Positions 1-11,876 of a stretch of DNA of 64,000 nucleotides are shown piece by piece. Location: positions 1 through 64,000 of the forward strand of contig JAUIRK010000960.1 in assembly GCA_030549495.1 (NCBI GenBank), given 5' to 3'. Numbering within the stretch: the first letter of the stretch is position 1; each line of letters opens with the position of its first letter. Made by a program: the position numbers and the translations under genes. The notes beneath the pieces were generated by a model, which worked only from the letters and a program-made list of their open reading frames with translations, made no database searches and was not told the DNA's origin. The DNA comes from Nectonema munidae. Taxonomy: Eukaryota > Nematomorpha > Nectonematoida > Nectonematidae.

Positions 1-168
1 TACAAGAGTTAGGCTATATTATTGAATGGCCTACTTACTCGATAGAAAGAATTACAATTTACAATAAAACAATTTTAAAATTTATTTTAACATAAAAAAA
101 TGGTAGCGAAAAATTCTTCGAAATTCACTTTGTTGAAAAAAGTAGGTGCTGAAGACAAGGCACACACA

Positions 169-451
169 CATTGGCGAATCCAAAGGGGGCCTCATGGGCC
201 TACCCCCCTCCCCCCCTTATGAAAAATGGCTTCGAAAATTATCCTTAATAATGTATACCCTTACATGCATAAAAAATAAAATTTTGCAATTTATTCATGG
301 TAAAATAATGTTATAAATATGAAAACATAAGTAATTTGTGATTCTAAAAGACATAACATAGCTGTCGTATTCTCTGAAGACTTTTAGCAAAATTGCAAAA
401 AAAATTTATAGATTTCGGCCCACCTATAAGAAATTTCTCGATCCGCCACTG
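169..451 (+). mobile_element. hAT MITE with cggatcc-type ends, copy 1
   Basis: A 283-bp non-autonomous element. Its ends are imperfect inverted repeats (cattggcgaatcc on the left, ggatcgagaa-like with gatccgccactg on the right) close to the common hAT end cagtggcggatcc. It is flanked by an 8-bp target duplication with one mismatch, cacacaca at 161-168 and cacacata at 452-459. The body closely matches a second copy at 30509-30779. It has no coding capacity. It sits just past the conserved C-terminal domain of a decayed hAT transposase on the minus strand. Confidence 0.85.
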
Positions 452-958
452 CACACATATCATCTGTCTTTCGATCCTGGCTGATTGAAGATCGATGGTT
501 TTGAACGTATTTTGTAAAATCTACCCGTGAAATAGGGGGTCCATTGTTATTCAGAAAAAGAACAGCATCAAATGCGCGTACACTCATCTGATTACGTTCT
601 GATGTGCAGATGTCATTCATCGAACTAAACCCACGTTCGCATTCAGCCGTGGAAACAGGGAATATATTAATAACTTGTAAAAAGTTTTCATAGTCAGTTG
701 ATAAATATCCACATTTGAAATCTCGAAAGGCAGATACAGCGGACATCACATCTTGTTTGAAAAATCGAGCCACATCGATCATTTCCGTGTCTCCATAAGT
801 TACCAATTCTTCTTACTTTTTCGACCAATTTCTGGAATCCAAGTGCACACAGTCATTCAACAACTTGGAGTCAAATCTGCAATTGAGATTGTCAATCCCA
901 GCTTGGATGAACTGGTTGTGAAAGTTAGAAAGGGAAGATCCGGTTAAAGAGTTAAATT
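452..958 (-). pseudogene. hAT transposase, C-terminal fragment
   Basis: The minus strand reads through the C-terminal hAT dimerisation region, with the conserved stretch NIFPVSTAECERGFSSMNDI followed by basic and hydrophobic residues typical of zinc finger protein 862-like hAT transposases. Upstream sequence to about 958 continues the family in pieces (LLNDCVHLDSRNW) with a stop in between. The catalytic core and the BED finger are absent, and the 3' end is cut by a hAT MITE at 169-451. This is a dead 3' fragment of a DNA transposon, not a host gene. Confidence 0.8.
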
Positions 959-1805
959 CAAAAACATCGAAGTTATTTATTGATACAAAGTAATAATCAT
1001 TACAATTCTTAATCTTCGAAATTATGGTCTACAAGATAACCATTGTGTCATGTCTAAAAATAGTTGTAAAATTATAACATTTGAATTAAAAAGATTTTCA
1101 TTTCTGCATCATTTAGTAACCGATACCGGTATAAGCTCCTTCACCACGTCAAGGCGATGCAGTTTGAAGGAGATAAGATATGCAAAGAAATTTTTATAAG
1201 AGCGTATAAAATAATTATAGAAATAGATTAAATTAAAATTGTGAAATCATAAAGTTTGTCCAATTTATTTTATCATCATATTTAACATTTTTTAAAAAAT
1301 CTAAATTTTAAGAAAAAATGATGCAAATAGCCAATACACTGGAAATTTTTTTCAGAATAATAATTCATCATTTGAATTTCCAGAAATAAATAGTTAATGT
1401 AGCACATAGAAGGTAAAATGTTAGATTGATTTTAACCCTAAGCACATTTCAAAATAATATAGATCAAACTACATTACCTTTACCAATTTATTCCCAGGAC
1501 GAGAAGAGGATTTTCGAAATTCATATTAATTACAATGAAAAAAACTATCGTTTGCGTTTATTAAAGAAAAATTGCGCATACATGGGTTAACTACTACAAG
1601 AATAGGAAAATGTTTATTTAATTCATTTTGAATATTCTTCCATGATAATAGAAAATATAGGAATTCAGGATATCTTTAGGATAAACTATTTCAAAGTATG
1701 ATGATCGCATTATAGGATGTAATGATCATTGGAAATGACAATACATGCTGATGTAAGATGAGATCCAAAAGAGAATGAAAGATCGAATTCAAACTAATTA
1801 TTAAA
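959..1805. other. AT-rich non-coding stretch
   Basis: I see no conserved reading frame, structural RNA or clear repeat here. The sequence is A+T-rich with only short chance open frames. Confidence 0.5.
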
Positions 1806-2617
1806 ATATTAATACTTCATATAAGATAATAACAAAACGAAAAGATAGAAATAATTATCTTACAGAATAGAAAGGTAAAAAGCTGTTCTAAAAAATATTA
1901 TTATTTCACATGTGAAGATAATAAAACGAAAAGATAGAAATAATTATCTTACAGAATTGTAAAAGGTAAAAAGCTGTTCTAAAAAAATATTAATATTTCA
2001 CATAAGATAATAACAAAACGAAAATATAGAAATAATTATCTTACAGAATTGTAAAAGGTAAAAAGCTGTTCTAAAAAAATATTAATATTTCACAGAAATA
2101 ATTATCTTACAGAATTGTAAAAGGTAAAAAGCTGTTCTAAAAAAACATTAATATTTCAGATGTGTGAAGATAATAACACAAAGAAAATAATTATCTTACA
2201 GAATTGTAAAAGGTAAAAAGCTGTTCTAAAAAACATTAATATTTCACATGTGTGAAGATAATAACAAAAAGAAAATAATTATCTTACAGAATTCTAAAAG
2301 GTAAAAAGCTGTTCTAAAAAATATTAATATTTCACATGTGTGAAGAAAATAATTATCTTACGGAATTGTAAAAGGTAAAAAGCTGTTCTAAAAAAAATTT
2401 TAATGTTTCACATGTGTGAAGATAATGACAAAAAAATATCTTACAGAATTGTAAAAGTTAAAAAGCTGTTCTAAAAAATATTAATATTTCACATGTGAGA
2501 AGATAATAAAAAGAAAATAATTATCTTACAGAATTTAATTGTAAAAGGTAAAAATCTGTTCTAAAAAATATTAATATTTCACATGTGTGAAGATAATAAC
2601 AAAACGAAAAGATAGAA
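1806..2617. repeat. Minisatellite, about 9 units of 66-95 bp
   Basis: A tandem array in which the block ttatcttacagaattgtaaa is followed by aggtaaaaagctgttct, an A-run, attaatatttcacatgtg and aagataataac. The core block recurs near 1855, 1943, 2036, 2102, 2194, 2278, 2352, 2436 and 2520. Unit length varies because individual units lack internal segments, mostly the aaaacgaaaagatagaa part. Most units carry the self-complementary motif ttcacatgtgtgaa. No coding potential. Confidence 0.92.
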
Positions 2618-3903
2618 AAAAATTTCATATAAAAATTGGAAGTTAAAAATGTCATATGTGATATCAATATTAAAACTATAAGATAAAAATAAAATATTAG
2701 AGCATAGTTTATTTAAAAAGTTAAATAGGCTTTAAAATTCTTAATTACATCTACGAAAGTAAAAAACTTGTAAAGATTGTTTAGAGAACTTACGAGTAGT
2801 AAAAATGAAATGAAATTTGAAATCAAAGGAATAAGATAATTACGAAAATCTCCATTTTTAAAAAACCGATAAAATGGCTATAAATTCTGTCAGCTTATTT
2901 TATCATTAAAAATGGCTACCGAAAAAATTTCCGAATTTTGAGTGATCATAATATCAAATCTATTGGTTAGATTCTTATGTAACTTTACAAAATTATATAT
3001 TTTATAATGTTTTATTAGTATTTAAAATTTCAAGTCAATTCATTGATTATTTTAAAAGTTATTAAAGTTTTTCTTGTAAGCTTTTCTGTCAGCTCATTTT
3101 GCCAGGACCGCCTAGATGACAATAAAAATGTCCATGCGATATATTGAATATTATTAAAGCGATAAAAATAATTTAAAAATTTCAAGAATAATAATAAAAT
3201 AAAAAAAGGTTCTTAATGTTTGAATATACTCAAATTTTTTAAAATTACTGAAATTAACAAATGGAGTAGATTAAAGGATTTATTTAAAAACAAACTAAAG
3301 TTACCTCACATGATTGAATAATTAAAAGAAAGTTGATTAAATTTATTAAGATTAGAATAGGGTAAGATATAACATTGTATTTGGACTAAGGAAGACGTTG
3401 ATGGTGGAAAATCCATTCTTGTAAACATCAGAGTTGGCTTGGAAAGTAAACATTGGAGTAGAAAAAGAAGAGTCAAAAGGGTGTATGTATATAAGAGATA
3501 AGCTATTTTAGAGCTTATCTTTATGAGTTAGTAGGGATTGTAGTGGATGAAAATAAGCAGGTTGGAAAAAAAGAGGAACATATAATCTCACTGTATTCGA
3601 AAGTATATTTCAAGGTAGAAGGAAAATTAAAAGAGTTACATATATATTATATAAATTAAAGATTTGAGAAAGTAAAAAATAAAGAAGACAGACTAAATTT
3701 GAATAGTTACTATTAAAATCTAGTAATTTGAAATATTAATTTGTTTGAAAGGAGAGGAAATAAAGAGAATAATCATCTAGGGTGAAAGAGATAGTATTGC
3801 AATGCATTATGGTGGTATAAAAAGATAATTTCTCACTAAAGTAGGAAAGAAAAAGAATAATGAGAAAAAAAAAATTGATAGATTTTAAAAGAATAAATTG
3901 AAG
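2618..3903. other. AT-rich non-coding stretch
   Basis: No gene or named repeat recognised. A short palindrome, agataagctattttagagct followed by tatct, lies near 3500. Confidence 0.45.
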
Positions 3904-4883
3904 CATGGCTGTAGTCAGAAATCGGAAGTTGGGGGCACAAGGGCAAGTTTGGTGGCACAAGGGGAATTTGGGGGGCACAAGGGGAAGTTAAGGGGGCCTG
4001 AATATTTTGATTTAAAATTGGGCAATTTAATGCTTTTAAAAATAAGTAATGAATAAATAAAACTATTATTTATAGAAAAAAAACTTATCTCATTTTGGAA
4101 AAATTACATGCTCTCTCATAAAAGTTGAATTCTTCTTGTTTTGTTAGAAAATTTCTTGACCAATTCATCAGAAACAATATTTTTTATATATGAGTCTAAG
4201 CAACTGTGCATGAGTGTTAATAGGAATTAAAATATTAAGGACCTTGAACAGGAGATTCGAAACAAATATGAACTGTTTTCACCTCAAAATATTGTCGATG
4301 CACCAACATTAAATATATTTAAAAATAGATTAGACTTTCATTGGAGTCATCTCAAGTTTTTACACTAGTGATATTTCGTCTTATGAAAACTCAAATATCT
4401 CATTATTTGAAGTTATTATTTTTAGATACAATTTTCATAGGTTTGAACAACTGCTTAATAAAATATTTTATGTTATGTTATGAACTGTTTTTTCTGTATT
4501 AGCATCGAGAGACTTTGAGCTTCGATACTGAGTTCGTGATTATTATCGGATAAAGAACATTCTTCAAAAAGATATAAAAGATTTTTGTACTTTTTGACCA
4601 AAGAGTTAATTGAATCAAAATGTCCTGTCCATCTTGGATCCATAATCCTTTGAATTTTCCCTCCATCATATATTTCTCCAACATTAGGCTTTCTCATAAA
4701 ATTGTAAATGAGCTTACACACAGTATTCTTGAAACTTCATATACAGAAATCAAAGCATTAATCACAACAAGATGAAGTCGGTGATTCAAGCAATGTAAAA
4801 AAGGAAGAAAATAATAGGAAATCGGGGGGGGGGGGCATAAGAGGAATTGGGAGAGGGCTGCCCTCCTTCTCGCTACGCCCCTC
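3904..4883 (-). mobile_element. Internally deleted hAT element (ZMYM1-like remnant)
   Basis: A roughly 980-bp element with degenerate hAT ends: catggctgtagtcag on the left and the complement of gaggggcgtagcgagaag on the right. Flanking 8-mers agree at 6 of 8 positions (aattgaag at 3896-3903, aatttgag at 4884-4891). A minus-strand frame at 4473-4721 reads MDPRWTGHFDSINSLV, the tract in which many hAT transposases carry a conserved RW motif. The rest of the transposase is missing. It lies next to LINE sequence on the right. Confidence 0.7.
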
Positions 4884-4889
4884 AATTTG

Positions 4890-5430
4890 AGTAAACTAAG
4901 TTAGGATAGCCAAACAGTATGGATAATCATAAAAAGAAGACAGATAACTATTCTAATCAAAATTATCTACATCACTAATAAAAGAAAACTTATGAGAAAC
5001 TTTTCAAACTCGTGATTTAAAATTGTCTTTTAATTCATCTATAGAGATGATGATAGGATAATGGTCTGAAAGTATAGTAGGAAATATAAAAGGGGTATAT
5101 CTAGGCTCTAGCAATAGGTATATTTTCTATCAAACTGCTAGAGATTGATCTTGTAGCTTTAGTATTAGTTGGTTTCATAATGCCAGACATTAAAATATGA
5201 AGTCATATACTTTGTAATCAATATCAATATTCAGTAAATTGATATTGAAATCACTTATTATAATGTATTATCAATCGATGTAATAAATCTTGAAAATTTT
5301 TCCAGAAATAAATCAATATTTTTTGAGATTGATAGAGGTCGATATATATTATGTATAAATAAACTGCTGCAACTTCTAATAATAATTTCATTAGATATAC
5401 ATTCGAAGCTAGAATAGTTTTCTGAGTAAG
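4890..5430 (-). pseudogene. Non-LTR retrotransposon (LINE) endonuclease remnant
   Basis: The minus strand carries scrambled pieces of an apurinic-type endonuclease domain: VAAVY, a stretch resembling DLFLEKF with LLHRLI, then LMSGIMKPTNTKATR, SSSLI, and near the end a tract equivalent to the SDHYPI signature (around 5060-5080), followed by SIDELKDNFKSR. Several frame changes are needed to follow it, so it is long dead. Spacing and order match the APE domain of jockey/CR1-like LINEs. It may belong to the same family as the reverse transcriptase at 52555-53775, but nothing here proves it. Confidence 0.6.
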
Positions 5431-6221
5431 GCAATTTTGGTGTGTATTAATACATAAAAAATTGCAATTATATATTTTTACCTGTAAAAAATAGCATGAT
5501 TTAGCCTGATCCTTGTTTTACAAAAATGTAAATAAATATTTTGATATTTTTTTAAAACTTTTCATAACAGAGTTCTTATATGGCTTTTATTTAAAAAAAG
5601 TTCTGTAGAATGCGTTTTTTGATTTCCATTGAAACTCTTTTTGATCAACTTTAACGCTACCCTAAATAAGTAATATTAAAAAAATTTGGTAAGAATTCAT
5701 TAGAATTATTCCATTTTAAATTTAACACAATTTTTTTAATTAAAATAAATTTTTATATTATGTGTAATAACATTTCTAATTGATTACTCCTTTTTAGACA
5801 TGTTTCCTTTTGATGCATCGTTCTTTCAAGAATTTCTAAATTAGGGTTAACCTAGGAAACTCTCTAATTCAATGCACAAATTTTTAGTTTTTTATATACT
5901 GTCTTCCTTGGAAGTTGTGTTAGTATTCGAATTTCCTCTAAAGCAAAAATTTTATTCTTTGAGTTATGCAGGGTTTTTCGATCTATTACGTCGTTGTTGC
6001 AATCAATTACTTCATTAGATTATATTTTTCGAATGAAAAATGTAGTAGATGTGTTTTGCTTAACTTTAAGCATATTGAACAACAAGCTTTTTTAAAACAG
6101 AAATAAGATTGCCATATGTTAGTTTGTTTACTGAATAACGTTCCTTACTATGAAGGGAGAATTTCCCAAAGTTCAATTCGGAAAATACAACAACGCTGTA
6201 ATCAAATGCAACCAAGACATA
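5431..6221. other. Non-coding flank with inverted repeat to the far side of the hAT element
   Basis: No gene recognised. The segment at about 5960-6010, reverse-complemented, resembles about 8660-8710 across the inserted hAT element (shared pieces include gtaat, acgacgtaatagat and gaaaaaccctg). A 50-codon minus-strand frame ends near 5867, but I do not recognise it. This could be the remains of an older palindromic transposon into which the hAT element inserted. Confidence 0.4.
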
Positions 6222-6229
6222 GTCTAATT

Positions 6230-8641
6230 CAGTGCTCTTCACATTTTTTCTCCACAACCCCTTTTTGAAAATTTTTTTTTTGCGACCCATAAAATTTTTT
6301 TATAAATAAAAAAATAAGTTAATGCAGCGAAATAATCTATTGCCTTAAAAAATCAACATTAGCTAAGCATGAAATAAAAATATTTTACTTTTAAAGAATT
6401 CACAAAAAAAAGAACGATTAAAATAAGCATATGTTAGAAAAAATAAGGAGTTGCAAAAGATAATAGCAGCTAAATTTATTAAAAGATTACATCTAGGCTC
6501 TAACTTTGTCAAAGCTGGTCTTAATACGGTTTCGATACTTTTCAAATTTGCTCGATGTTTTGTTTTTAGATTAGTTAATGCCGAAAAAGCACTTTCGCAT
6601 AAATACGTTGATGCAAAAGGTAGAAGCGTTTTTATTGCAAGCTGAGATAAGTTTGAATATTCTGAACCAAGACCAGTCCAAAACGATATGAGACTCATTT
6701 TAGCAAACGTGATTTTTAAAGAATCAGAAGAAAGTTCTGCCAATTGTTCCTGAACCTTTACTGTAAGATTACTCACTTTTTCGATCTCAACTTTAAATGG
6801 ATTTTGAATCCAAGCAAATTGGTTCACGTCTGATTCTTTGAGAAAATACTTTTTTAAATTTTCTGATAAACTTATTAAATGGGCCATTATGACTGATTTA
6901 AACTTTTCAAAACTTAGTTTGTTTTCAGTCATGAACTCTTCCAAACATGGAAACACTTTGTATGTGTTTTTTTTACCTTATTCAACCAGACATTAGTTTT
7001 TTTAATGAAACGTGGAATTTTCGAAGTTAATGTAAAAACATTACTATTTGCACATTGCGATGATATGTTGAGTTCATTAAGCTTGTCAAGAATGTCTGAT
7101 AAATAACAAAGTTTCGAAACCAAATCTTCATTGTGAAAGTATTTTACCAAGTCAGAGTCATTACTTGATAAAAATAACATGACTTCATTTTTTAAAGTCA
7201 CTAGCCTTCTTAGAGCTCCACCCCTTGAAAACCATCTAATATCTGTGTGAAGCAGCAAAGATTCAAATTCTGAGCCCATTTCTTTGCAAAAATTCGTAAA
7301 AAGTCGAGTATTAAGAGCACGGCCTTTAATGTAATTGATTATTTTTACTGAAACTTGTAGCACTTCACACAATTCTTCGCTAATTTTTTTTGTTGCTATT
7401 ACTTCCCGATGAATCATGTAATGAGTGAAGGTTACTTCTTTTTTACAAACGGATTTGACCTTATTTTAGAAACCAACATTCTTTCCTGTCATTGCGGCTG
7501 CACCATCTGTGCAAACTCCAACACAGTCTGCCCATTTTAATCCGACTTCTTCAAAAATGAGTCTACTTTTTGAATAATAGCTTCACCTGTAGCGTGTCCT
7601 TCTAGCGGCTTGCAAAAAAGTAAATCTTAATGAAAATCGTTGTGGTAGCAATATCTTACATACACTAATAATTGTGCCATGTTTGTGATATCCATTGTTT
7701 CATCCAATTGAATTGCAAATTTTGATTTACATTTAATTCTTTCTAATAATTGTTAAAATAAGTTCTCGCTAAATCTTGAAATTCTTCTGCTTACTGTGGT
7801 GTCTGCTATATGAATTTTTTTTAATTCTTTTGCATATTTTTGTCCAATAAGAATTTCGGTCATTCTGATGGCTATTGGAAAAGCAAGATCTTTTCCAATT
7901 GTAAACGGTTTTTTAGCCTTTGCATTCAAATATGATGCTTTATACGATGCCCGCAAATATTTTAAATTTGTTACAGAATGCGCTTAGATATTTGATTGTT
8001 TTCTTGTAGATTGCAACAATCTTTCAAAATACTCCACGGGTTTGTTAACACAAGAAGGATGTTTAGTTTCAAGATGCCTTTTCAATTTTGCAGTCTTCAT
8101 GCTTTCACTTGCTAATTGCTCACTGCAAACTACACACATTGGGCGCTGTTCATTATTTATTTCAATAATTGTAAATCCAAATTGTAAATAAATTTCGTTG
8201 TACTTTCTTTTTCTCACATTACAAAGCTTATTTTCTTTTGTTTCTGTTTTAGAACATATTGCACCAGTTGCGATCGTACCAGCATCAATCAAATCATCAG
8301 AGGTTTTTCTCTTGTTTTAATAGCCACTTATACATCGTTAATTTATCTGAAAATAAAAAAATATAAGCGCGACATGATTTTATTAAAAACATATAATTTA
8401 TAGTTTATAAATAAAGGCGAGAAATAAGACAAAAGAAAACGTCAAGCGTAAGTTATAACTTAATATTATATTATTTGTCTGTCTTGATAAAGTTTAACAA
8501 TATCATTCAAATTAGATTGATTGTCAATTTATTTTGAAAATTGATGTCTTTGTTGTTAAAGTAGTAAAACTACAATGTTGAATATTATAAAAAAAAATTT
8601 GGTAATTATATTTGTGGCGACGCCCACTTTGAAGACCTCTG
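6230..8641 (-). mobile_element. Near full-length hAT transposon (ZBED5/SCAND3-like)
   Basis: A 2412-bp element with inverted ends cagtgctcttcaca (left) and cagaggtcttcaaa (complement of right), bounded by a perfect 8-bp target duplication gtctaatt at 6222-6229 and 8642-8649. The minus strand encodes, in order, a BED zinc finger (CVVC then HLETKH, about 8000-8292), the family segment KAKKPFTIGKDL and IADTTVSRRISRF (7756-7956), a segment with CTDGAAAMTG (about 7490-7530), LLHTDIRWFSRG (near 7235), and the C-terminal dimerisation tract TYLCESAFSALTNLKTKHRA (about 6550-6610). The transposase is split over at least four frames, so it is dead. The perfect duplication suggests a fairly recent insertion. 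Confidence 0.92.
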
Positions 8642-8649
8642 GTCTAATT

Positions 8650-10251
8650 CAACCACCACGTAATCAAATGTAACAAAGACGTATTAGATTGAAAAACCAT
8701 GTAAACCATTTTTACTCGAAAGGATACTGCCTACCATATATCAGAAAATACCCTAGTGGCCTAGTAAATTTTTATGCTAACATTTGGTATCAAGTTTTTT
8801 GGCTAAAAATCGGTGGGGGATTTTAGTTATATCCATAAGTAAGAGTTCTACAATATCTTTTAACATGCAATATTGGCACTCCTAAATAATTTTTTTCCAG
8901 TACATATATTATACTAAAAATTAAAAAACTATTTTTGCTAAAAAAATATATAAACTTTAAAAAAATCTCTCTATATAAAAAAATAAAAAGTGAAAACATT
9001 GATAGAAAGTTTTTAGATTACAGTTACAAAAACTTGAAAGGAGAATTTAATCTAACTAAGAAAGTTTATTTTTAAAAAATTCTCATCTTTCATCGAAATA
9101 TATATATATCATATATTAAGTGGAAATTCTTAAATATGTCGTTAATGTTCTTACATCCATGAAAATATTGAGGTTGATAAGTATTTATTCTCGGCTTCAC
9201 AGTAAACTAGTTAAAACGAACATCGTAAAAGAAAAAAAAATCTATTTTACGTTTGCACTCCATTTTATTCTGCAATAGATAGATAGCAGAGTCTTTTGAT
9301 TTGAATCTTAAAAGAATTGAGCGCTATCTTTTAAAAGTAAATTGAAACATTTTTGTTAGTTTAATATGTATAGATTTTTTGATGGTGTTTATTTCCAAAA
9401 TTTATTAAGGTGATTTGAAAAGTTTCCTCAAAAATTGCCTTCAGGGTAAAAAATATGCATTTCTCCAAGCTTCAAATTTTTCATTGTTAATCATTAAACC
9501 AAAACTTTAAAATTTTATTTTACATGTTATCTACCAAAGGATTCTGCTTCTTCAGAACAGAAAGTGTTTTTTCTTTTTTAATTCAAATTTGTTTTTTGAG
9601 TGGAAATTTGTATCATTTAACCCATTTGATCCCATCGTCAGTTTTAACTGATGCAGACGATTTCTTGAAAGTATTTTTATATCAAAATCTTGTCTCTTTT
9701 TTCTGTAATGAAATGCTCTAATTAGATTATATTCAATTAAGTTATTCATTAAGATATTTTAAATTTGTATTTACTTTACAAAAGTTTTGCTTTCCATTAC
9801 TTTTATTGCACCCAAATATTAGGAATAGATTAGACATATTTAGCTTAAAATTGGCAAGAGGATCAAAGAAAATAATTTCAAACCTAAAATTTTAATCAAT
9901 CTTGATATTATATGTGATGAATTATTTTTTTGTCCAATTTATTGGTAATGCGATTTATTTTCTCAATTAGGACAGGAATTATTTTTTTTTAAAATATTTT
10001 CTATTCAATAAAACATTTTTTCGATTTAATTGAAATTTATGCCAACATTGTTTTCATATATTTGAAAAATGGATGAAAATAAGTTTTTTTGGAGTCACTA
10101 CCTCTCCTTTTTTCTTTTAATGTAATTCTCATTTTAAAAGCGCAATATCAAATATTTTACTAATGGTAATATATTCTTCGTTTTAAAATTGCTAAATTTT
10201 TTGGTTTTCTGTAATGTTTGCTTGAACAAAGTTTAAACAATAATTTCTTTT
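8650..10251. other. Non-coding region upstream of ASH2L
   Basis: AT-rich, with no gene recognised. It contains a partial piggyBac-like MITE at 9617 and presumably the upstream region of ASH2L. No distinct promoter motif can be supported. Confidence 0.5.
9617..9745 (+). mobile_element. piggyBac-like MITE, partial copy
   Basis: Begins ttaacccatttgatcccat at the TTAA and contains the family motif gatgcagacgatttcttg. The far end is not cleanly recognisable; the sequence fades into attcaattaa near 9740. Confidence 0.5.
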
Positions 10252-10253
10252 AG
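10240..10253 (+). promoter_or_regulatory. 3' splice acceptor just upstream of the ASH2L ATG
   Basis: A pyrimidine-rich acceptor (aatttcttttag) ends at 10253, six bases before the ATG at 10260. The codon immediately upstream of that ATG, in frame, is TAA, so the protein cannot extend upstream. The gene therefore has either a 5'-UTR intron or a trans-splicing acceptor. Confidence 0.7.
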
Positions 10254-10259
10254 GCTTAA

Positions 10260-11843
10260 ATGAATAGTGAAACCGTGCTCAACACAATTTGCTATTACTG
10301 TCAACAGACTAGAAATGTATTTTACCCGGATTACTTGTGCGAAAAGTGTTTACGATGGGTCCACAAATCATGCCTTTCCATCGTAACGAGTATAAATATT
10401 TCATTTCCAACAAACTACACTTTCCATTGCAAAGAATGTTGTGAAGAAGGTGAAATTTTTGCAACGACTTCAGCTGAACCAATTCAAGTGTGTGTCACCA
10501 CTTTAGCAAACTTGCAAGTCACGAATAACAAGAAGTTAACATTTTTCAGCAAAGAAAATGAAATTTTCCCCTTCATTCTCAAGCATGTGGCTGAGTTGGG
10601 CGTTAAAGAAGAACATGATTGCGAGGCATGGCAAAGTAGAATAAGTCAAGAACTTGTGAAAAACATTGAGTTATTTGATTCCAAACTTCGGTCCGATGAG
10701 TCACATATGTGTGATACGTATTTTTCTCTCAAAATAAGCGACCTATTTTGCATTTCTCCACCATACGGAGTAGATGTTCCGAAAGCTATCTTTTCTTCGC
10801 TCTCCGATTCCCAAAATGACAAAAAATTGAATTCGTTATTCTCGATTGTTTCGAACAAAAAGCGTCCACTCTCAGACTCTCCACTTTTAAATAAGAAAGT
10901 GAAAGTCTTCAACGCCAATAGCGCTCTCTCATACTCACCAGACTTTTACCCAAGCGAGTATCCATTCAATAAGGACAACTATCGCTACGTTTATGCTGAA
11001 ATAGATCCTCATGCTCCCTTCAAAACTGAGTTTGAAGAAGGTCAGGATTGGGCTGGTAAACCCATTCCCGGCTTTCTATACCGTCCTGTGCTGCCTTCAA
11101 ATGTCTTGCTCTCCTTGAATGATCGTGGCTCACAACTCAAGCTCAGCGAGGACAGACTTAGCGTAACCGGGAACAAAGGCTATACAATGGTTCGCGCTAC
11201 GCACGGCATTTCGTCTGGTTTTTGGTACTTTGAGTGTAAGATTGTGTCGCTCCCTGGAAAGTCTGCTGCCCGAATTGGCTGGAGTCAAGATGTTGGTAAT
11301 TTGCAAGCTCCTATTGGATTCGACAAATTTAGTTATTCTATTCGTACGAAGAAAGGAACTATCTTTCATAATAGTCGAGGCAAGCATTACACTGATTCTG
11401 GGTTTGAAGAAGGTGACGTTCTTGGCGTTGAGATTCTTTTGCCCACTGATTCCACCAAAATACTCAAAATGACACCGAAAAACGAGCCGCTAATAAAGTT
11501 TAAAGGCCATTTATACTTTGAACAAAAAGATGAAATTGAACTTGCCGAAAAAAATTTACAACCATATCTCAATAGCGCCATAACATTTTATAAGAATGGA
11601 ATGAATTTAGGCACCGCCTTTTCAAATATAAACCGAGGAATATATTATCCCGCGATTTCACTTTATAATTCTGCCACTGTTACTGTTAACTTTGGCCCAC
11701 ATTTTGAATATGCATCGCGTAAAATGGAATCCAAGCCAGTCAGTGAGAGAGCGCTCAGTGAAATAATTGAACAAGCACTCAACGATGTCATTTATTTTGT
11801 CACGAATCATGGAAAGCTTAGATTAGATATGGTTGTCATTTAA
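10260..11843 (+). CDS. ASH2L: Set1/Ash2 histone methyltransferase complex subunit ASH2
   Basis: 527 residues in one uninterrupted exon. ASH2L is a core subunit of nuclear SET1/MLL complexes and stimulates histone H3 lysine-4 methylation. Residues 11-61 form the atypical PHD-type zinc finger (C11, C14, C27, C30, H35, C38, C57, C60; tract EKCLRWVHKSC), followed by VCVTTLANLQ, a hallmark after the finger in animal ASH2L. Residues about 90-160 fit the winged-helix region. Residues about 280-490 form the SPRY domain (GISSGFWYFECKIVS, SAARIGWSQDVGNLQ, IGFDKFSYSIR, then ITFYKNGMNLGTAF). The C-terminal helix RALSEIIEQALNDVIYFV fits the DPY30-binding Sdc1-interaction motif. Length is close to the shorter vertebrate isoform. 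The next gene in the same direction starts about 1.1 kb downstream. All domains are present, so it should be functional. The lack of coding introns contrasts with intersectin next door. Confidence 0.95.
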   Translation: MNSETVLNTICYYCQQTRNVFYPDYLCEKCLRWVHKSCLSIVTSINISFPTNYTFHCKECCEEGEIFATTSAEPIQVCVTTLANLQVTNNKKLTFFSKENEIFPFILKHVAELGVKEEHDCEAWQSRISQELVKNIELFDSKLRSDESHMCDTYFSLKISDLFCISPPYGVDVPKAIFSSLSDSQNDKKLNSLFSIVSNKKRPLSDSPLLNKKVKVFNANSALSYSPDFYPSEYPFNKDNYRYVYAEIDPHAPFKTEFEEGQDWAGKPIPGFLYRPVLPSNVLLSLNDRGSQLKLSEDRLSVTGNKGYTMVRATHGISSGFWYFECKIVSLPGKSAARIGWSQDVGNLQAPIGFDKFSYSIRTKKGTIFHNSRGKHYTDSGFEEGDVLGVEILLPTDSTKILKMTPKNEPLIKFKGHLYFEQKDEIELAEKNLQPYLNSAITFYKNGMNLGTAFSNINRGIYYPAISLYNSATVTVNFGPHFEYASRKMESKPVSERALSEIIEQALNDVIYFVTNHGKLRLDMVVI

Positions 11844-11870
11844 TATTACTCGTCATGTCATGTTCTATCA

Positions 11871-11876
11871 AATAAA
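11871..11876 (+). terminator. Putative ASH2L poly(A) signal
   Basis: aataaa lies 28 bp past the ASH2L stop codon, a usual distance for a short 3' UTR. Other A+T-rich candidates follow, so this choice is tentative. Confidence 0.5.

Noticed and set aside
1806-2617. CRISPR-like array
   Set aside because: Repeated units vary in length, have no constant-size unique spacers and lie in a eukaryotic context with no cas genes; it is a minisatellite.
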